DNA of 64,000 nucleotides from BOG-931 sp963781725 (lineage in GTDB: Bacteria; Pseudomonadota; Alphaproteobacteria; Rhizobiales; Xanthobacteraceae). A program made the translations under genes and the position numbers. Shown here one piece after another: positions 15,671 through 24,747 of the stretch; position 1 is the stretch's first letter; the number at the start of each line of letters is the position of its first letter. The notes under the pieces are model-generated. The model had not been told where the DNA came from. It did no database searches and saw only the letters and a program-made list of their open reading frames with translations. Location: assembly GCA_963781725.1 (NCBI GenBank), contig CAWAGV010000002.1:1426001-1490000 (forward strand), in the 5' to 3' direction.

Positions 15671-17472
15671 ACATCGACCTTCAGCGCCGCGATGAACGCT
15701 TCCTGCGGAATATCGACCTTGCCGAACTGGCGCATCCGTTTTTTGCCTTCCTTCTGCTTGTCGAGCAGCTTGCGCTTGCGCGACACGTCGCCGCCGTAGC
15801 ACTTCGCGGTGACGTCCTTGCGGAAGGCGCGCACGGTTTCGCGGGCGATGATCTTGCCGCCGATCGCGGCCTGGATCGGCACCTGGAACATGTGCGGCGG
15901 GATCAGCTCTTTCAGTTTCTCGGCCATGGCGCGGCCGCGGCTTTCGGCACGGGTGCGATGCACCAGCATGGCCAGCGCATCGACCGGTTCGGCATTGACC
16001 AGCATCTGCAACTTCACGAGATCCGCCGGCCGGTAATCGGTCAGGTGATAATCGAACGAGGCGTAGCCGCGCGACACCGATTTCAGCCGGTCGTAGAAAT
16101 CGAACACCACTTCGTTGAGCGGCAATTCGTATTTCGCCATGGCGCGGTTGCCGACATAGGTCAGCTCTTTCTGCACGCCGCGGCGGTCCTGGCACAGCTT
16201 GAGCACCGCGCCGAGATAGTCGTCCGGGGTCAGGATCGTCGCCTCGATCCACGGCTCCTGCATTTCCTCGATGTGGTTCGGGTCCGGCATATCGACCGGA
16301 TTGTGAATTTCGAGCTGCCGGCCGTCGCGCAGCTTGATCTTGTAGATCACCGACGGCGCGGTCGCGATCAGGTTGAGGTTGAACTCGCGCTCGAGCCGCT
16401 CCTGGATGATCTCGAGGTGCAGCAGCCCGAGGAAGCCGCAGCGGAAGCCGAAGCCGAGCGCCGCCGAGGTTTCCATTTCGAAGGTGAAGCTGGCGTCGTT
16501 GAGGCGGAGCTTGCCCATCGCGGCGCGCAGCGCCTCGAAGTCGGCGGCATCGACCGGGAACAGGCCGCAGAACACCACCGGGATCGCTTCGCGGAATCCC
16601 GGCAGCGGCGCCGCGACCGGCTTCTTGTCGTCGGTGATGGTGTCGCCGACGCGGGTGTCGGCCACTTCCTTGATCGAGGCGGTGAGAAAGCCGATCTCGC
16701 CCGGCCCGAGCTCGTCGCGCTCGACGCGCTTCGGCGTGAACACGCCGACGCGGTCGACGTCATAGGCCGCGTCGGTCCCCATCATCCGGATGCGCTGGCC
16801 TTTCTTCAGCACGCCGTCGACGACGCGGAACAAGACGACGACACCGAGATAGGCGTCGTACCAGCTGTCGACCAGCAGCGCCTTGAGCGACGCATTGGCG
16901 TCGCCCTTCGGCGGCGGCAGCCGGGTGACGATCGCCTCCAGCACGTTCTCGATGCCCAGGCCGGTCTTGGCCGAAATCAGGATGGCGTTGGAAGCGTCGA
17001 GGCCGATCACGTCCTCGATCTGCTCTTTCACCTTGTCCGGCTCGGCGGCCGGCAGGTCGACCTTGTTCAGGACCGGAACGATCTCGAGATTGTTGTCGAT
17101 CGCCTGATAGACGTTGGCCAGCGTCTGCGCCTCGACACCCTGCGAGGCATCGACCACCAGCAGCGCGCCCTCGCAAGCCGCGAGCGACCGGTTGACCTCA
17201 TAGGCGAAGTCGACATGGCCGGGCGTGTCGATCAGGTTGAGAACATAAGTCTTGCCGTCGCCGGCGCGGTAGTTCAGCCGGACGGTCTGCGCCTTGATCG
17301 TAATCCCGCGCTCGCGCTCGATATCCATCGAATCGAGCACCTGTTCGACCATTTCCCGGGCTTCGAGGCCGCCGGTCAGCTGAATCAGCCGGTCGGCCAG
17401 CGTCGATTTGCCATGGTCGATGTGGGCGATGATCGAGAAATTACGGATATTGGCGATGGGGCCAGCGCTCAT
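15667..17472 (-). CDS. lepA: Elongation factor 4 (LepA, ribosomal GTPase)
   Basis: 601 aa, the normal LepA length. The GTPase domain shows IAHIDHGKSTLADRL (G1), RGITIKAQTVRL (G2 region), DTPGHVDFAYEV (G3) and NKVDLPAA (G4). The EF-G-like domains and the LepA-specific C-terminal domain (GKIIARETVRAFRKDVTAKC, then GDVSRKRKLLDKQKEGKK) follow. It binds the ribosome and promotes back-translocation or assists 30S assembly. It reads into a small gene whose GTG overlaps its stop, then arr, so these are likely co-expressed. Identification is secure. Confidence 0.98.
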   Translation of the reverse strand: MSAGPIANIRNFSIIAHIDHGKSTLADRLIQLTGGLEAREMVEQVLDSMDIERERGITIKAQTVRLNYRAGDGKTYVLNLIDTPGHVDFAYEVNRSLAACEGALLVVDASQGVEAQTLANVYQAIDNNLEIVPVLNKVDLPAAEPDKVKEQIEDVIGLDASNAILISAKTGLGIENVLEAIVTRLPPPKGDANASLKALLVDSWYDAYLGVVVLFRVVDGVLKKGQRIRMMGTDAAYDVDRVGVFTPKRVERDELGPGEIGFLTASIKEVADTRVGDTITDDKKPVAAPLPGFREAIPVVFCGLFPVDAADFEALRAAMGKLRLNDASFTFEMETSAALGFGFRCGFLGLLHLEIIQERLEREFNLNLIATAPSVIYKIKLRDGRQLEIHNPVDMPDPNHIEEMQEPWIEATILTPDDYLGAVLKLCQDRRGVQKELTYVGNRAMAKYELPLNEVVFDFYDRLKSVSRGYASFDYHLTDYRPADLVKLQMLVNAEPVDALAMLVHRTRAESRGRAMAEKLKELIPPHMFQVPIQAAIGGKIIARETVRAFRKDVTAKCYGGDVSRKRKLLDKQKEGKKRMRQFGKVDIPQEAFIAALKVDV

Positions 17473-17512
17473 GGCGCGCAGATAACACCGGGGCCAAGGT
17501 GCGGCAAGGGAA

Positions 17513-17660
17513 CTCCCTCTCCCCGCATGCGGGGACAGGGTTGGGGTGAGGGAGCGGCACGGCTTGGTTGAGCATCACCGCAACGCTCAGACTCGCTGCA
17601 ACGCCCCCTCACCCGCCGCGCTTCGCGCGTCGACCTCTCCCCGCGCGCAGGGAGAGGTGA
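17513..17660. repeat. Two dispersed GC-rich palindromic repeat units
   Basis: Unit one (17513-17553) reads CTCCCTCTCCCCGCATGCGG and then GGTTGGGGTGAGGGA; unit two (17604-17660) is CCCCTCACCCGCCGCGCTTC through CAGGGAGAGGTGAG. The ends of the two units are roughly inverted relative to each other, with CCCTC and GAGGG motifs. They lie in the gap between the Bug gene stop and the lepA start. Such units recur in many alphaproteobacterial genomes (recalled). They could form a hairpin terminating Bug transcription before lepA. Confidence 0.65.
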
Positions 17661-17695
17661 GCGCGTGCCTTTGCCGGGCTGCGTTCCCGCGCCGA

Positions 17696-18697
17696 TCAGT
17701 CCAAGAGGTGTTTCGCTTTCGCCGCCAGGGCCGGCGGCACGTCGAGGATGCGGGAGATGGTGTTCTGCATATCGACGCCGTGGATCGGATCGACATCGAA
17801 GTTCGCCGCTTTGGCGTCGGCGAGGAACTCGGGGTCTTTGACGGCCTGATCGAACGCCGCGCGCAGCGCCGCAACGCGGTCGGCCGGCACGCCCGGCGTG
17901 ATCGCAAGCGGGCGGCCGAGCGCGCAGCCGGAAAACACCAGGTCGACCATGCGGCGCTGCTCGTCGGTGGTGGCGAGATCGCGCACCAGCGGCGCATCGA
18001 GATCCGGCGCGCGCGGGCCGGACTGCACGATGACGGAAATCTTGTTGTCGCGCAGCCAGTCCGGCCGTGTCGCCTTCCAGCTCGACCAGGTGTTGTTGCG
18101 CGCCTCGACCTCGCCGCGCTCCATCGCCAGGTTGATTTCGTTGCCGCCGGTATAGCCGGTGACCAGCTTGAGCTTGGTGCCGAACAGCTCGTTCATCATC
18201 TGCGGGAAGGTGTAGGTGATCGAGCCGCGCGCCGTCGAGCCGGTGACGATCTCCTTTTGCCGTGCGCCATCGACTGTGGTGACGCCCGCGGTGTGCCACA
18301 CCGCGATGGTCTCGACGACCGGCGCCATGGCGCCGAGCCAGTTGAATTTCGCGGCGTCAAACTGCACGCCGTCGAGACCGACAGCCTGCAACGCCGGCAG
18401 GCCGTTCTGGACCATGCCCATGTAAGTGCCGTCGTGCGGCGCCGCGTTGGCAAGGTAGTTGATCATCTTCAGCCCGCTGGCGCCGGTCATGTTCTGCGCG
18501 ACCACCGTCGGGTTGCCGGGGATGTAACGGCCGAGATATTTGCCGACCAGCCGGGCTTGCAGATCGTATTCGCCGCCGGCGCCGACCCCGATCAGGATCG
18601 TGATGGTCTTGCCGCGATAAAAATCGGCGACCGGATCGGCCGCAGCCGCCGGCGCAACCGCCGCAGCAATCAGGCCGGCAAGAAAAAGCGCACGCAT
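17696..18697 (-). CDS. Bug/TctC-like periplasmic solute-binding protein
   Basis: 333 aa from the ATG of MRALFLAGLIAAAVAPAA, which gives a clean Sec signal (cleavage after AAAA); a longer frame upstream adds a non-signal leader. The first loop (ILIGVGAGGEYDLQAR) and VTGSTARGSITYTFPQMMN mark a divergent branch of the Bug family. It stands alone on the minus strand between the repeat units and the divergent GT9 gene. No permease subunit is adjacent, and the ligand is unknown. Confidence 0.85.
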   Translation of the reverse strand: MRALFLAGLIAAAVAPAAAADPVADFYRGKTITILIGVGAGGEYDLQARLVGKYLGRYIPGNPTVVAQNMTGASGLKMINYLANAAPHDGTYMGMVQNGLPALQAVGLDGVQFDAAKFNWLGAMAPVVETIAVWHTAGVTTVDGARQKEIVTGSTARGSITYTFPQMMNELFGTKLKLVTGYTGGNEINLAMERGEVEARNNTWSSWKATRPDWLRDNKISVIVQSGPRAPDLDAPLVRDLATTDEQRRMVDLVFSGCALGRPLAITPGVPADRVAALRAAFDQAVKDPEFLADAKAANFDVDPIHGVDMQNTISRILDVPPALAAKAKHLLD

Positions 18698-18829
18698 TGT
18701 CCCTTCACTATAGCGGATCGGCCTGCATGGCGAACGGGCCCTATGACGAAGGAGCTTGGGTTCCCAAACCGAAGCCGGACGCGCTAAGAAGGCCGGCGCG
18801 TGCGGCACTGGAGCGATCCCGGAACGCCA

Positions 18830-20050
18830 ATGAATATCGACACCATGCGTCGAATCGACCGGCTGGCCGGCATGCCGCTATGCGCGGCGGCCACGGTGCT
18901 GGTGTGGCTTCGCGACCGGCTGTTCGCCCGCAGGGCGCGGCCGGTGCGGCGCATCCTGTTCATCGAACTGTCGGAGATGGGCTCGACGGTGCTGGCAAGC
19001 CCCGCCATGCGCAAGGCCCGCTCCCGGCTCGCGGCCGATCTCTACTTCGTCATCTTCACCCGCAACGTCGGCTCGCTTCAGCTCGTCGGCGCCATCGCGC
19101 CGGACCATATCTTCACCATCTCCGACGCGTCGCTTTTCGCGCTGGCGCGCGACACGCTGGCGTTCCTGTGGTGGACCCGGCGCAACGGCATCGACACTGT
19201 CGTCGATCTGGAATTGTTTTCGCGCTTCACCGCGCTGCTGGCCGGGCTTTGCGGCGCCGACCGGCGCGTCGGCTTCCACCGCTTCCATCAGGAAGGACTT
19301 TATCGCGGCGAGATGCTGACGCACCGGGTGACCTATAACCCGCACCTTCACATCGCCAAGAATTTCATCGCGCTGATCGACGCCTTGCTCGCGCCGGCGC
19401 CGACCACGCCTTACTCAAAGACACTGATCGGCGACGATCAGACCGCCGTCGAGATCGCGCCGGCGAGCGCGCAGGCCCGCGGTGACGTGCTCGAGCGCAT
19501 CCGCGGCCTGGTGCCGTTCGATCCGGCGCAAAACCGCCTGGTCCTGATCAATCCCAACGCCAGCGAACTGCTGCCGCACCGGCGCTGGATGCCGGACCGT
19601 TTTGCCGAATTGATCCGGCGCATCCTCGCCGCCTATTCCGACGTCGTCGTGCTGATCACCGGCGCGCCCGAGGAAAGCGCGGCGGCGGAGCGGCTCGCCG
19701 CCATGAATGCGCCGCGCGCGGTATCGTTCGCCGGGCGGTCGGCGCTCACCGAACTCCCGGCGCTTTATTCCCACGCCGCGCTGATGGTGACCAACGATTC
19801 CGGACCGGCGCATTTTTCCGCCGCAGCCGGCCTGCCGACCATCGTGCTGTTCGGCCCGGAGACGCCGAAGCTTTACCAGCCGCTCGGCACATCACGCGCG
19901 ATCTATGCCGGGCTCGCCTGCTCGCCCTGCGTCTCCGCGCACAATCACCGCAAGACCGCCTGCACGGACAATGTCTGCATGCAGGCGATCAGCGTCGACG
20001 AGGTCTATGCGGCAGTGGCCGACGTCCTTTCACCCGCGGCTGCCCGCTGA
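18830..20050 (+). CDS. Glycosyltransferase family 9 (heptosyltransferase-like)
   Basis: 406 aa from the ATG of MNIDTMRRIDRL; an upstream GTG in frame is possible. The GT9 N-terminal strand (RRILFIELSEMGSTVLASPA) and the donor-site motif (VTNDSGPAHFSAAAGLPTI, then LFGPETPK) are present. The canonical G-D after the first strand is replaced by G-S, a variation also seen outside LPS heptosyltransferases. It probably transfers a sugar to a lipid-linked or surface acceptor. Its stop overlaps the ATG of the next gene (TGATG), so the two are translationally coupled. Confidence 0.85.
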   Translation: MNIDTMRRIDRLAGMPLCAAATVLVWLRDRLFARRARPVRRILFIELSEMGSTVLASPAMRKARSRLAADLYFVIFTRNVGSLQLVGAIAPDHIFTISDASLFALARDTLAFLWWTRRNGIDTVVDLELFSRFTALLAGLCGADRRVGFHRFHQEGLYRGEMLTHRVTYNPHLHIAKNFIALIDALLAPAPTTPYSKTLIGDDQTAVEIAPASAQARGDVLERIRGLVPFDPAQNRLVLINPNASELLPHRRWMPDRFAELIRRILAAYSDVVVLITGAPEESAAAERLAAMNAPRAVSFAGRSALTELPALYSHAALMVTNDSGPAHFSAAAGLPTIVLFGPETPKLYQPLGTSRAIYAGLACSPCVSAHNHRKTACTDNVCMQAISVDEVYAAVADVLSPAAAR

Positions 20051-21591
20051 TGACCGCAACGGACATCGCCCAGCCGGCGCGCCATCCGTTCGCCCGGCTT
20101 TACGACGCGCTGATCGACCCGGCGCGCGGCGAGCGCACCATGGCACTGCTGCTCGCGGCCTATGCCGCGGTGTGGACGCTTTACGGCGCCATCGCCAAGG
20201 GCAGCCAGGATCTGCATTTCGACATCGGCGAGATGTTCGCCTGGTCCCATGAAGTAGTCTGGAGCGCGCCGACGCACCCGCCGCTTGGCGCCTGGGTGAT
20301 GCGCGCGTGGTTCGCCATCACGCCGGTCGCGGACTGGTCGTTCTATCTGCTGGCGATGATCGTCGCGACCGCGGGGCTGTGGATCGCGTGGCGGATCGCC
20401 GGCCGCTATCTCAGCCCGGAGAAGCGCGTGGTCGGCATCCTGCTGATGACGTTTCTGCCGTTCTACAACTTTCACGCCCTCAAATATAACGCCAGCTCGA
20501 TCCTCACCCCGTTCTGGGCGATCACCACGGCATGGTTCCTGCTGTCGTTCGAGACACGCCGCCCCGGCTGGGCGGTGCTGGCCGGCCTCGGCGCCGCGGC
20601 GGCGATGCTCGGCAAGTACTGGTCGATCCTGCTGCTCGCGGGACTGGCGCTGGCCGCGCTCAGCGATCCGCGGCGCACCGCCTATTTCCGCTCCCCGGCG
20701 CCGTGGCTGACAATGGCCGCCGGCGCGGTGGCGCTGGCGCCGCATGTCATCTTCATCGCCACCCATGGTTTCAGCACCGTATCCTTCGCCATGACCGCGC
20801 ACGAAACCACGTTCGCCATGGCGCTCGGCTGGTCGCTCTATTTCCTCCTCAGCGTGGTCGGCTACATCGCCTTGCCGGTCGTGCTCAGCGCACTGACGAC
20901 CTATCCCGCGCTCGCCGCGATCAGGGATTCGATCTGGCCCGGCGATGGCGCGCGGCGCATCTTCATCGTGACGTTCGCGGCGCCGGTCATTCTTGCCGCC
21001 GTCGTCGCGGTTGCGGTGCGTGCACGCCTCGATCCGCTGTGGATGATGTGCGGCATGACGCTGCTGCCGGTCGTGCTGCTGTCGTCGCCTTTACTATCGA
21101 TCAACCGCGCCGCCGCGATCAGGCTGCTGGCGCTGGCGATTGTGTTTCCGCTATTGGCGCTGGCGGCATCGCCGGTTGCGGCGATCATCATCCACAAGAA
21201 CGGCGTGCCCAATTATGAGTCGCAATACAGCCTGATCGCCAGGGCGGTCGCCCAGGCGTGGAGCGCGCACACCGACAAGCCGCTGCGCGTAGTCGGCAGC
21301 TTCCGCACCGTGGTCGATGGCAGCAACCCGTATTTCCCGACCCGGCCGGCGACCTTTGCCATCACCAGCCCATGGCGGACGCCATGGGTCGACGACGCGC
21401 GCATCGCGCGCGACGGCATCGCGATTGTCTGCCCGGAACAGGAAACCGCCTGCGTCGATGCGATGAACACTTACGCCGCGCGCTTCGGCGCGAAGCCTGA
21501 GTCCGTCGTCCTGGCCCGGCGCTTCTTCGGTACCGACGACGCCGCGGTGACATACGACATCGTGATCATCCCGCCCCCGGCGCGGCCGTAG
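20050..21591 (+). CDS. Glycosyltransferase family 39 (PMT/ArnT-like) membrane protein
   Basis: 513 aa with about ten hydrophobic segments. The first periplasmic loop carries an acidic motif and FDIGEMFAWSHEVVW, followed by THPPLGAWVMRAWF as in PMT_2 proteins. The C-terminal soluble part has two Cys (CPEQETACVDAM). Such enzymes transfer sugars from polyprenyl phosphate donors to envelope lipids or proteins. It starts on the last base of the GT9 gene, indicating a coupled pair acting in one envelope glycan pathway. Donor and acceptor unknown. Confidence 0.82.
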   Translation: MTATDIAQPARHPFARLYDALIDPARGERTMALLLAAYAAVWTLYGAIAKGSQDLHFDIGEMFAWSHEVVWSAPTHPPLGAWVMRAWFAITPVADWSFYLLAMIVATAGLWIAWRIAGRYLSPEKRVVGILLMTFLPFYNFHALKYNASSILTPFWAITTAWFLLSFETRRPGWAVLAGLGAAAAMLGKYWSILLLAGLALAALSDPRRTAYFRSPAPWLTMAAGAVALAPHVIFIATHGFSTVSFAMTAHETTFAMALGWSLYFLLSVVGYIALPVVLSALTTYPALAAIRDSIWPGDGARRIFIVTFAAPVILAAVVAVAVRARLDPLWMMCGMTLLPVVLLSSPLLSINRAAAIRLLALAIVFPLLALAASPVAAIIIHKNGVPNYESQYSLIARAVAQAWSAHTDKPLRVVGSFRTVVDGSNPYFPTRPATFAITSPWRTPWVDDARIARDGIAIVCPEQETACVDAMNTYAARFGAKPESVVLARRFFGTDDAAVTYDIVIIPPPARP

Positions 21592-21641
21592 CGCCGGCGG
21601 CGTGTTATAGGTCAACAACCGTTACGTCCGGAGCGCTGCCG

Positions 21642-22415
21642 TTGGCCCTGACCACTCCCGTTCGCCGCATCAGCCCGCGGCTGTGGTTCTATTTCAAGTT
21701 CCTGCGCTACAAATATTGGCGCGGTGAGCCGGAAATACGGGTGCTCGGCAAAATCGTGCCGCGCGGCCGGATGGCCATCGATGTCGGCGCCTCGATCGGC
21801 CTTTACTCTCGCGCGCTCGCGGCGCTCACCCCGAAGGTCGTCGCGTTCGAGGCCAATCCGGCAGTGGCGCGCTTTGCGGCAACGGTGGCGCCGCGCAACG
21901 TCGAGATCGTCAATGTCGCGCTGTCCGGCGTGGAAGGAACGGCGACGCTGCGCATCCCGGTCAATGCGCGCGGCTCGACGACCGACGATCTTGCCAGCGT
22001 CGCGCCGCGGAGCGAACCGCTCGGCGTCAATCATGTGGCGGTCGAGGTGCCGACCCGGCGGCTCGATAGCTTCGGCTTCACCGATTGCGGGTTCATCAAG
22101 ATCGACGTCGAGGGTCACGAAGAAGCGGTGCTCGACGGCGCCGAATCCCTGATCGCGCGCCAGCGCCCGACATTGATGCTCGAGCTCGACAACACCTTCA
22201 GCCCGGGAACGGTAGCGCGCGTGACCGAGCGGTTGGCGCGGCTTGGTTATGACGGCTTTTTCCTGTCGCAGCGGCGCCTGCAACCGATCGGCACGTTTCG
22301 CGCCGAGCAGCATCAGAACCGCGCCACGGTGCTGGCATTGCCGCCGCGCGCCCGCCGGCGCGCGGAATACATCGTCAATTTCATCTTCGTCCCACGCGCT
22401 GCGGACAAGGCCTGA
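21642..22415 (+). CDS. FkbM family methyltransferase
   Basis: 257 aa from a TTG start with GGAG 10 bp upstream; no ATG fits. The SAM-binding motif is MAIDVGASIGLYSRALAAL (about residues 45-63), and the FkbM hallmark FIKIDVEGHEEAVLDGAE lies near 145-163. FkbM-type enzymes O-methylate sugars or polyketides. It follows the GT39 gene by 50 bp and plausibly modifies the same glycan. It converges on ahcY, whose product removes the S-adenosylhomocysteine made by such reactions, although the two are on opposite strands. Confidence 0.87.
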   Translation: MALTTPVRRISPRLWFYFKFLRYKYWRGEPEIRVLGKIVPRGRMAIDVGASIGLYSRALAALTPKVVAFEANPAVARFAATVAPRNVEIVNVALSGVEGTATLRIPVNARGSTTDDLASVAPRSEPLGVNHVAVEVPTRRLDSFGFTDCGFIKIDVEGHEEAVLDGAESLIARQRPTLMLELDNTFSPGTVARVTERLARLGYDGFFLSQRRLQPIGTFRAEQHQNRATVLALPPRARRRAEYIVNFIFVPRAADKA

Positions 22416-22470
22416 CGCGGCGCAAGATCTGATACGAGAATGTACGGTTCGCCGCCGCGCGGCCGAGCTG

Positions 22471-23889
22471 CTAGTACCGGTAGTGATCGGCCTTGAACGG
22501 GCCTTCCTTCTTCACGCCGATATAGCTCGCCTGGTCGTCGCGCAGTTCGGTGAGCCTCACGCCGATCTTGGCCAGATGCAGCCGCGCCACCTTCTCGTCG
22601 AGCGATTTCGGCAGCACATAGACTTCCTTCTTGTATTTGCCGCCCGCGTTGTTGGCGTAGAGCTCGATCTGCGCCAGCGTCTGGTTGGTGAACGAGGCCG
22701 ACATCACGAATGACGGGTGCCCCATCGCGTTGCCGAGGTTCACCAGCCGGCCTTCCGACAGCATGATGATGCGGTGGCCGTCCGGGAATTCGATCTCGTC
22801 GACCTGCGGCTTCACGTTGTTCCACTTCAGGTTCTTCAGCGAGGCGATCTGGATCTCGTTGTCGAAGTGGCCGATGTTGCAGACGATGGCGCGGTCTTTC
22901 ATCTTGCGCATGTGGTCAAGCGTGATGATGTCCTTGTTGCCCGTCGCGGTGACGAAGATGTCGGCCAGCGGCGCGGCATCCTCCATCGTCACGACCTGAT
23001 AGCCTTCCATCGCCGCTTGCAGCGCGCAGATCGGATCGATCTCCGACACCATGACGCGGCAGCCGGCCTGGCGCAGCGACGCGGCCGATCCCTTGCCGAC
23101 GTCGCCGAAGCCCGCGACCATCGCCACCTTGCCGGACATCATGACGTCGGTGCCGCGGCGAATGCCGTCGACCAGCAACTCGCGGCAGCCGTACAGGTTG
23201 TCGAACTTCGACTTGGTCACGCTGTCGTTGACGTTGATGGCGGGCCACAGCAGCGTGCCGGCTTTCTGCATGTCGTAGAGACGATGCACGCCGGTGGTGG
23301 TCTCTTCCGAGACGCCTTTGATGCTTTTGGCGATCTCGGCGAAGTAGCCCTTGGGCTTCTCTTTCAGGACGCGCTTGAGCAGCGCGAAGAACACTTCCTC
23401 TTCCTCCGAACCCGGCTTGTCGAGGAACGCGGCGTCGCCCTTCTCGGCGCGCACGCCGGCATGGACGAACATGGTGGCGTCGCCGCCGTCATCGAGGATC
23501 ATGTTCGGATAGCCGCCGCCGTGCCACTCGAACAGCTTCGCGGTGTAGTCCCAATAGTCCTTCAGCGTCTCGCCCTTCACCGCGAACACCGGCACGCCCG
23601 CGGCCGCAACCGCCGCCGCCGCATGATCCTGCGTCGAATAGATGTTGCACGACACCCAGCGCACGTCGGCGCCCAGCGCGACCAGCGTCTCGATCAGCAC
23701 CGCGGTCTGGATCGTCATGTGCAGCGAGCCGGCGATGCGCGCGCCCTTCAGCGGCTGCTTCGGGCCAAACTCCTCCCGCGTCGCCATCAGGCCGGGCATT
23801 TCGGTTTCGGCGAGCGAGATTTCCTTGCGGCCGAAGTCGGCAAGGCTGATGTCCTTGACGATGTAATCGGTGGTTTTCGCGGTGCTCAT
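22471..23889 (-). CDS. ahcY: Adenosylhomocysteinase
   Basis: 472 aa from the ATG of MSTAKTTDYIVKDISLA. NAD-binding motif VAGFGDVGKGSAASLRQAG; substrate segments GSLHMTIQTAVLIETL, CNIYSTQDHAAAA and NINDSVTK-equivalent NVNDSVTKSKFDN; C-terminus ends PFKADHYRY, the classic tail. It hydrolyses S-adenosylhomocysteine to adenosine and homocysteine in the activated methyl cycle. It is the most distal gene of the ChvGI/PTS block. A dyad at 23972-23993 upstream suggests its own SAM-cycle regulation. Identification is secure. Confidence 0.98.
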   Translation of the reverse strand: MSTAKTTDYIVKDISLADFGRKEISLAETEMPGLMATREEFGPKQPLKGARIAGSLHMTIQTAVLIETLVALGADVRWVSCNIYSTQDHAAAAVAAAGVPVFAVKGETLKDYWDYTAKLFEWHGGGYPNMILDDGGDATMFVHAGVRAEKGDAAFLDKPGSEEEEVFFALLKRVLKEKPKGYFAEIAKSIKGVSEETTTGVHRLYDMQKAGTLLWPAINVNDSVTKSKFDNLYGCRELLVDGIRRGTDVMMSGKVAMVAGFGDVGKGSAASLRQAGCRVMVSEIDPICALQAAMEGYQVVTMEDAAPLADIFVTATGNKDIITLDHMRKMKDRAIVCNIGHFDNEIQIASLKNLKWNNVKPQVDEIEFPDGHRIIMLSEGRLVNLGNAMGHPSFVMSASFTNQTLAQIELYANNAGGKYKKEVYVLPKSLDEKVARLHLAKIGVRLTELRDDQASYIGVKKEGPFKADHYRY

Positions 23890-23971
23890 AACGGTCCTTT
23901 TCGGGGCTGATCGGCGAGGCTGATGGAGTGTCGCGCTGGCTATAGCAGCCCGCCGCCGGAACGGCAATAAA

Positions 23972-23993
23972 GACATAAAGATACCTTTATGTC
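23972..23993. promoter_or_regulatory. Probable operator of ahcY (SahR/SamR-like dyad)
   Basis: GACATAAAG-ATAC-CTTTATGTC has perfect 9-bp arms and stands 83 bp upstream of the ahcY start. An extra ATAAAG half-site lies on each side. The sequence closely resembles ATAAAGATATCTTTAT-type operators proposed for ArsR-family regulators of SAM-cycle genes in bacteria (recalled, not searched). The regulator is not in the window. No SAH or SAM riboswitch fold was recognised between the site and the gene. Confidence 0.6.
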
Positions 23994-24045
23994 ATAAAGC
24001 CAGACCCGGCTTTATCGCAGCGAAATCAGCTGGATAACTGAGTAC

Positions 24046-24384
24046 TCAGCTCGGCTTCGAGGCTTCCACCCGCGGCGCCGCCTTGACCACGCCGGCCTGG
24101 GTCAGCGCATGGGCAATCTGCTGCATGCGGTTGATCAGATCGACCGCGGCGGCGGGCGGCAACACCATACGGCACGCCGGATAGCGGCGGCCGGCCAACG
24201 GTGCGCTGGGCTTCACATCGTCGAGACGGGTCACGCCGAATTCGATGCGCAGCATCTGGCCGTCGAACAACAGGCTGTTGACGCTATCGGCAAACGTTTC
24301 GGCAAGCTCCGGCCGATCGACCAGCCGGATCGTTGCCGTGCTCTGCGCGGCCGCGGGTGAATTGGTTTTGGCTTCTTCCGCCAT
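24046..24384 (-). CDS. Conserved protein of unknown function (DUF3467-like)
   Basis: 112 aa with a beta-rich core: ETFADSVNSLLFDGQMLRIEFGVTRLDD, RRYPACRMVLPPAAAVDLINRM, ending QAGVVK. The pattern FADSV...RIEFG...CRLVLPP recalls short DUF3467-type proteins. It has no signal peptide or membrane helix. It sits between ptsH and ahcY on the same strand, 30 bp after ptsH, so it may be co-expressed with the regulatory PTS. No function can be assigned. Confidence 0.75.
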   Translation of the reverse strand: MAEEAKTNSPAAAQSTATIRLVDRPELAETFADSVNSLLFDGQMLRIEFGVTRLDDVKPSAPLAGRRYPACRMVLPPAAAVDLINRMQQIAHALTQAGVVKAAPRVEASKPS

Positions 24385-24414
24385 GATGAGGCTCCCTGAA
24401 AAATAATCGGCTGA

Positions 24415-24747
24415 CTATTCGTTCTCGCCGAAGCGCAACTCGATCAATGCGGTCAGCGCTTCGATCACCTCGTTCGCTTCCCTGCCGGTGGCTTCAACGG
24501 TGATCTTGGTGCCGGGCGATGCTGCGAGCATCATCAGGCCCATGATCGAGGTGCCGCCGACGGTTTCGCCACAGCGCATGACCCGCACGTCGGCATCGAA
24601 TTTTTCGACGGTCTGCACGAAGCGCGCCGAGGCGCGCGCATGCAATCCCTTGCGGTTGCAGATGGTGAGCGAACGAACGACAGCGCCCTCGCGGAACGTC
24701 GGCTTGTCGCCCACGCAGTCATCGCCGCTGTGGGCCGGTTCGTTCAT
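24415..24747 (-). CDS. ptsH: HPr phosphocarrier protein of the regulatory PTS
   Basis: 110 aa; the start overlaps the EIIA stop by 4 bp (ATGA). NRKGLHARASARFVQTVE carries the phosphorylated His (His15 equivalent), and VGGTSIMGLMML contains the Ser46 equivalent that HPr kinase modifies. A 20-residue N-terminal extension precedes the fold. In alphaproteobacteria this HPr relays phosphate from PtsP to EIIA proteins rather than importing sugars. It is encoded with its partner EIIA and hprK, forming a regulatory phosphorelay tied to carbon and nitrogen status. Confidence 0.95.
   Translation of the reverse strand: MNEPAHSGDDCVGDKPTFREGAVVRSLTICNRKGLHARASARFVQTVEKFDADVRVMRCGETVGGTSIMGLMMLAASPGTKITVEATGREANEVIEALTALIELRFGENE

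Noticed and set aside
15892..17571. Long plus-strand open frame opposite lepA
   Set aside because: Composition is Arg/His/Asp-rich and mirrors lepA codons; lepA is secure.
23890..24045. SAH or SAM riboswitch upstream of ahcY
   Set aside because: No recognisable conserved core; the dyad at 23972-23993 explains the region better.
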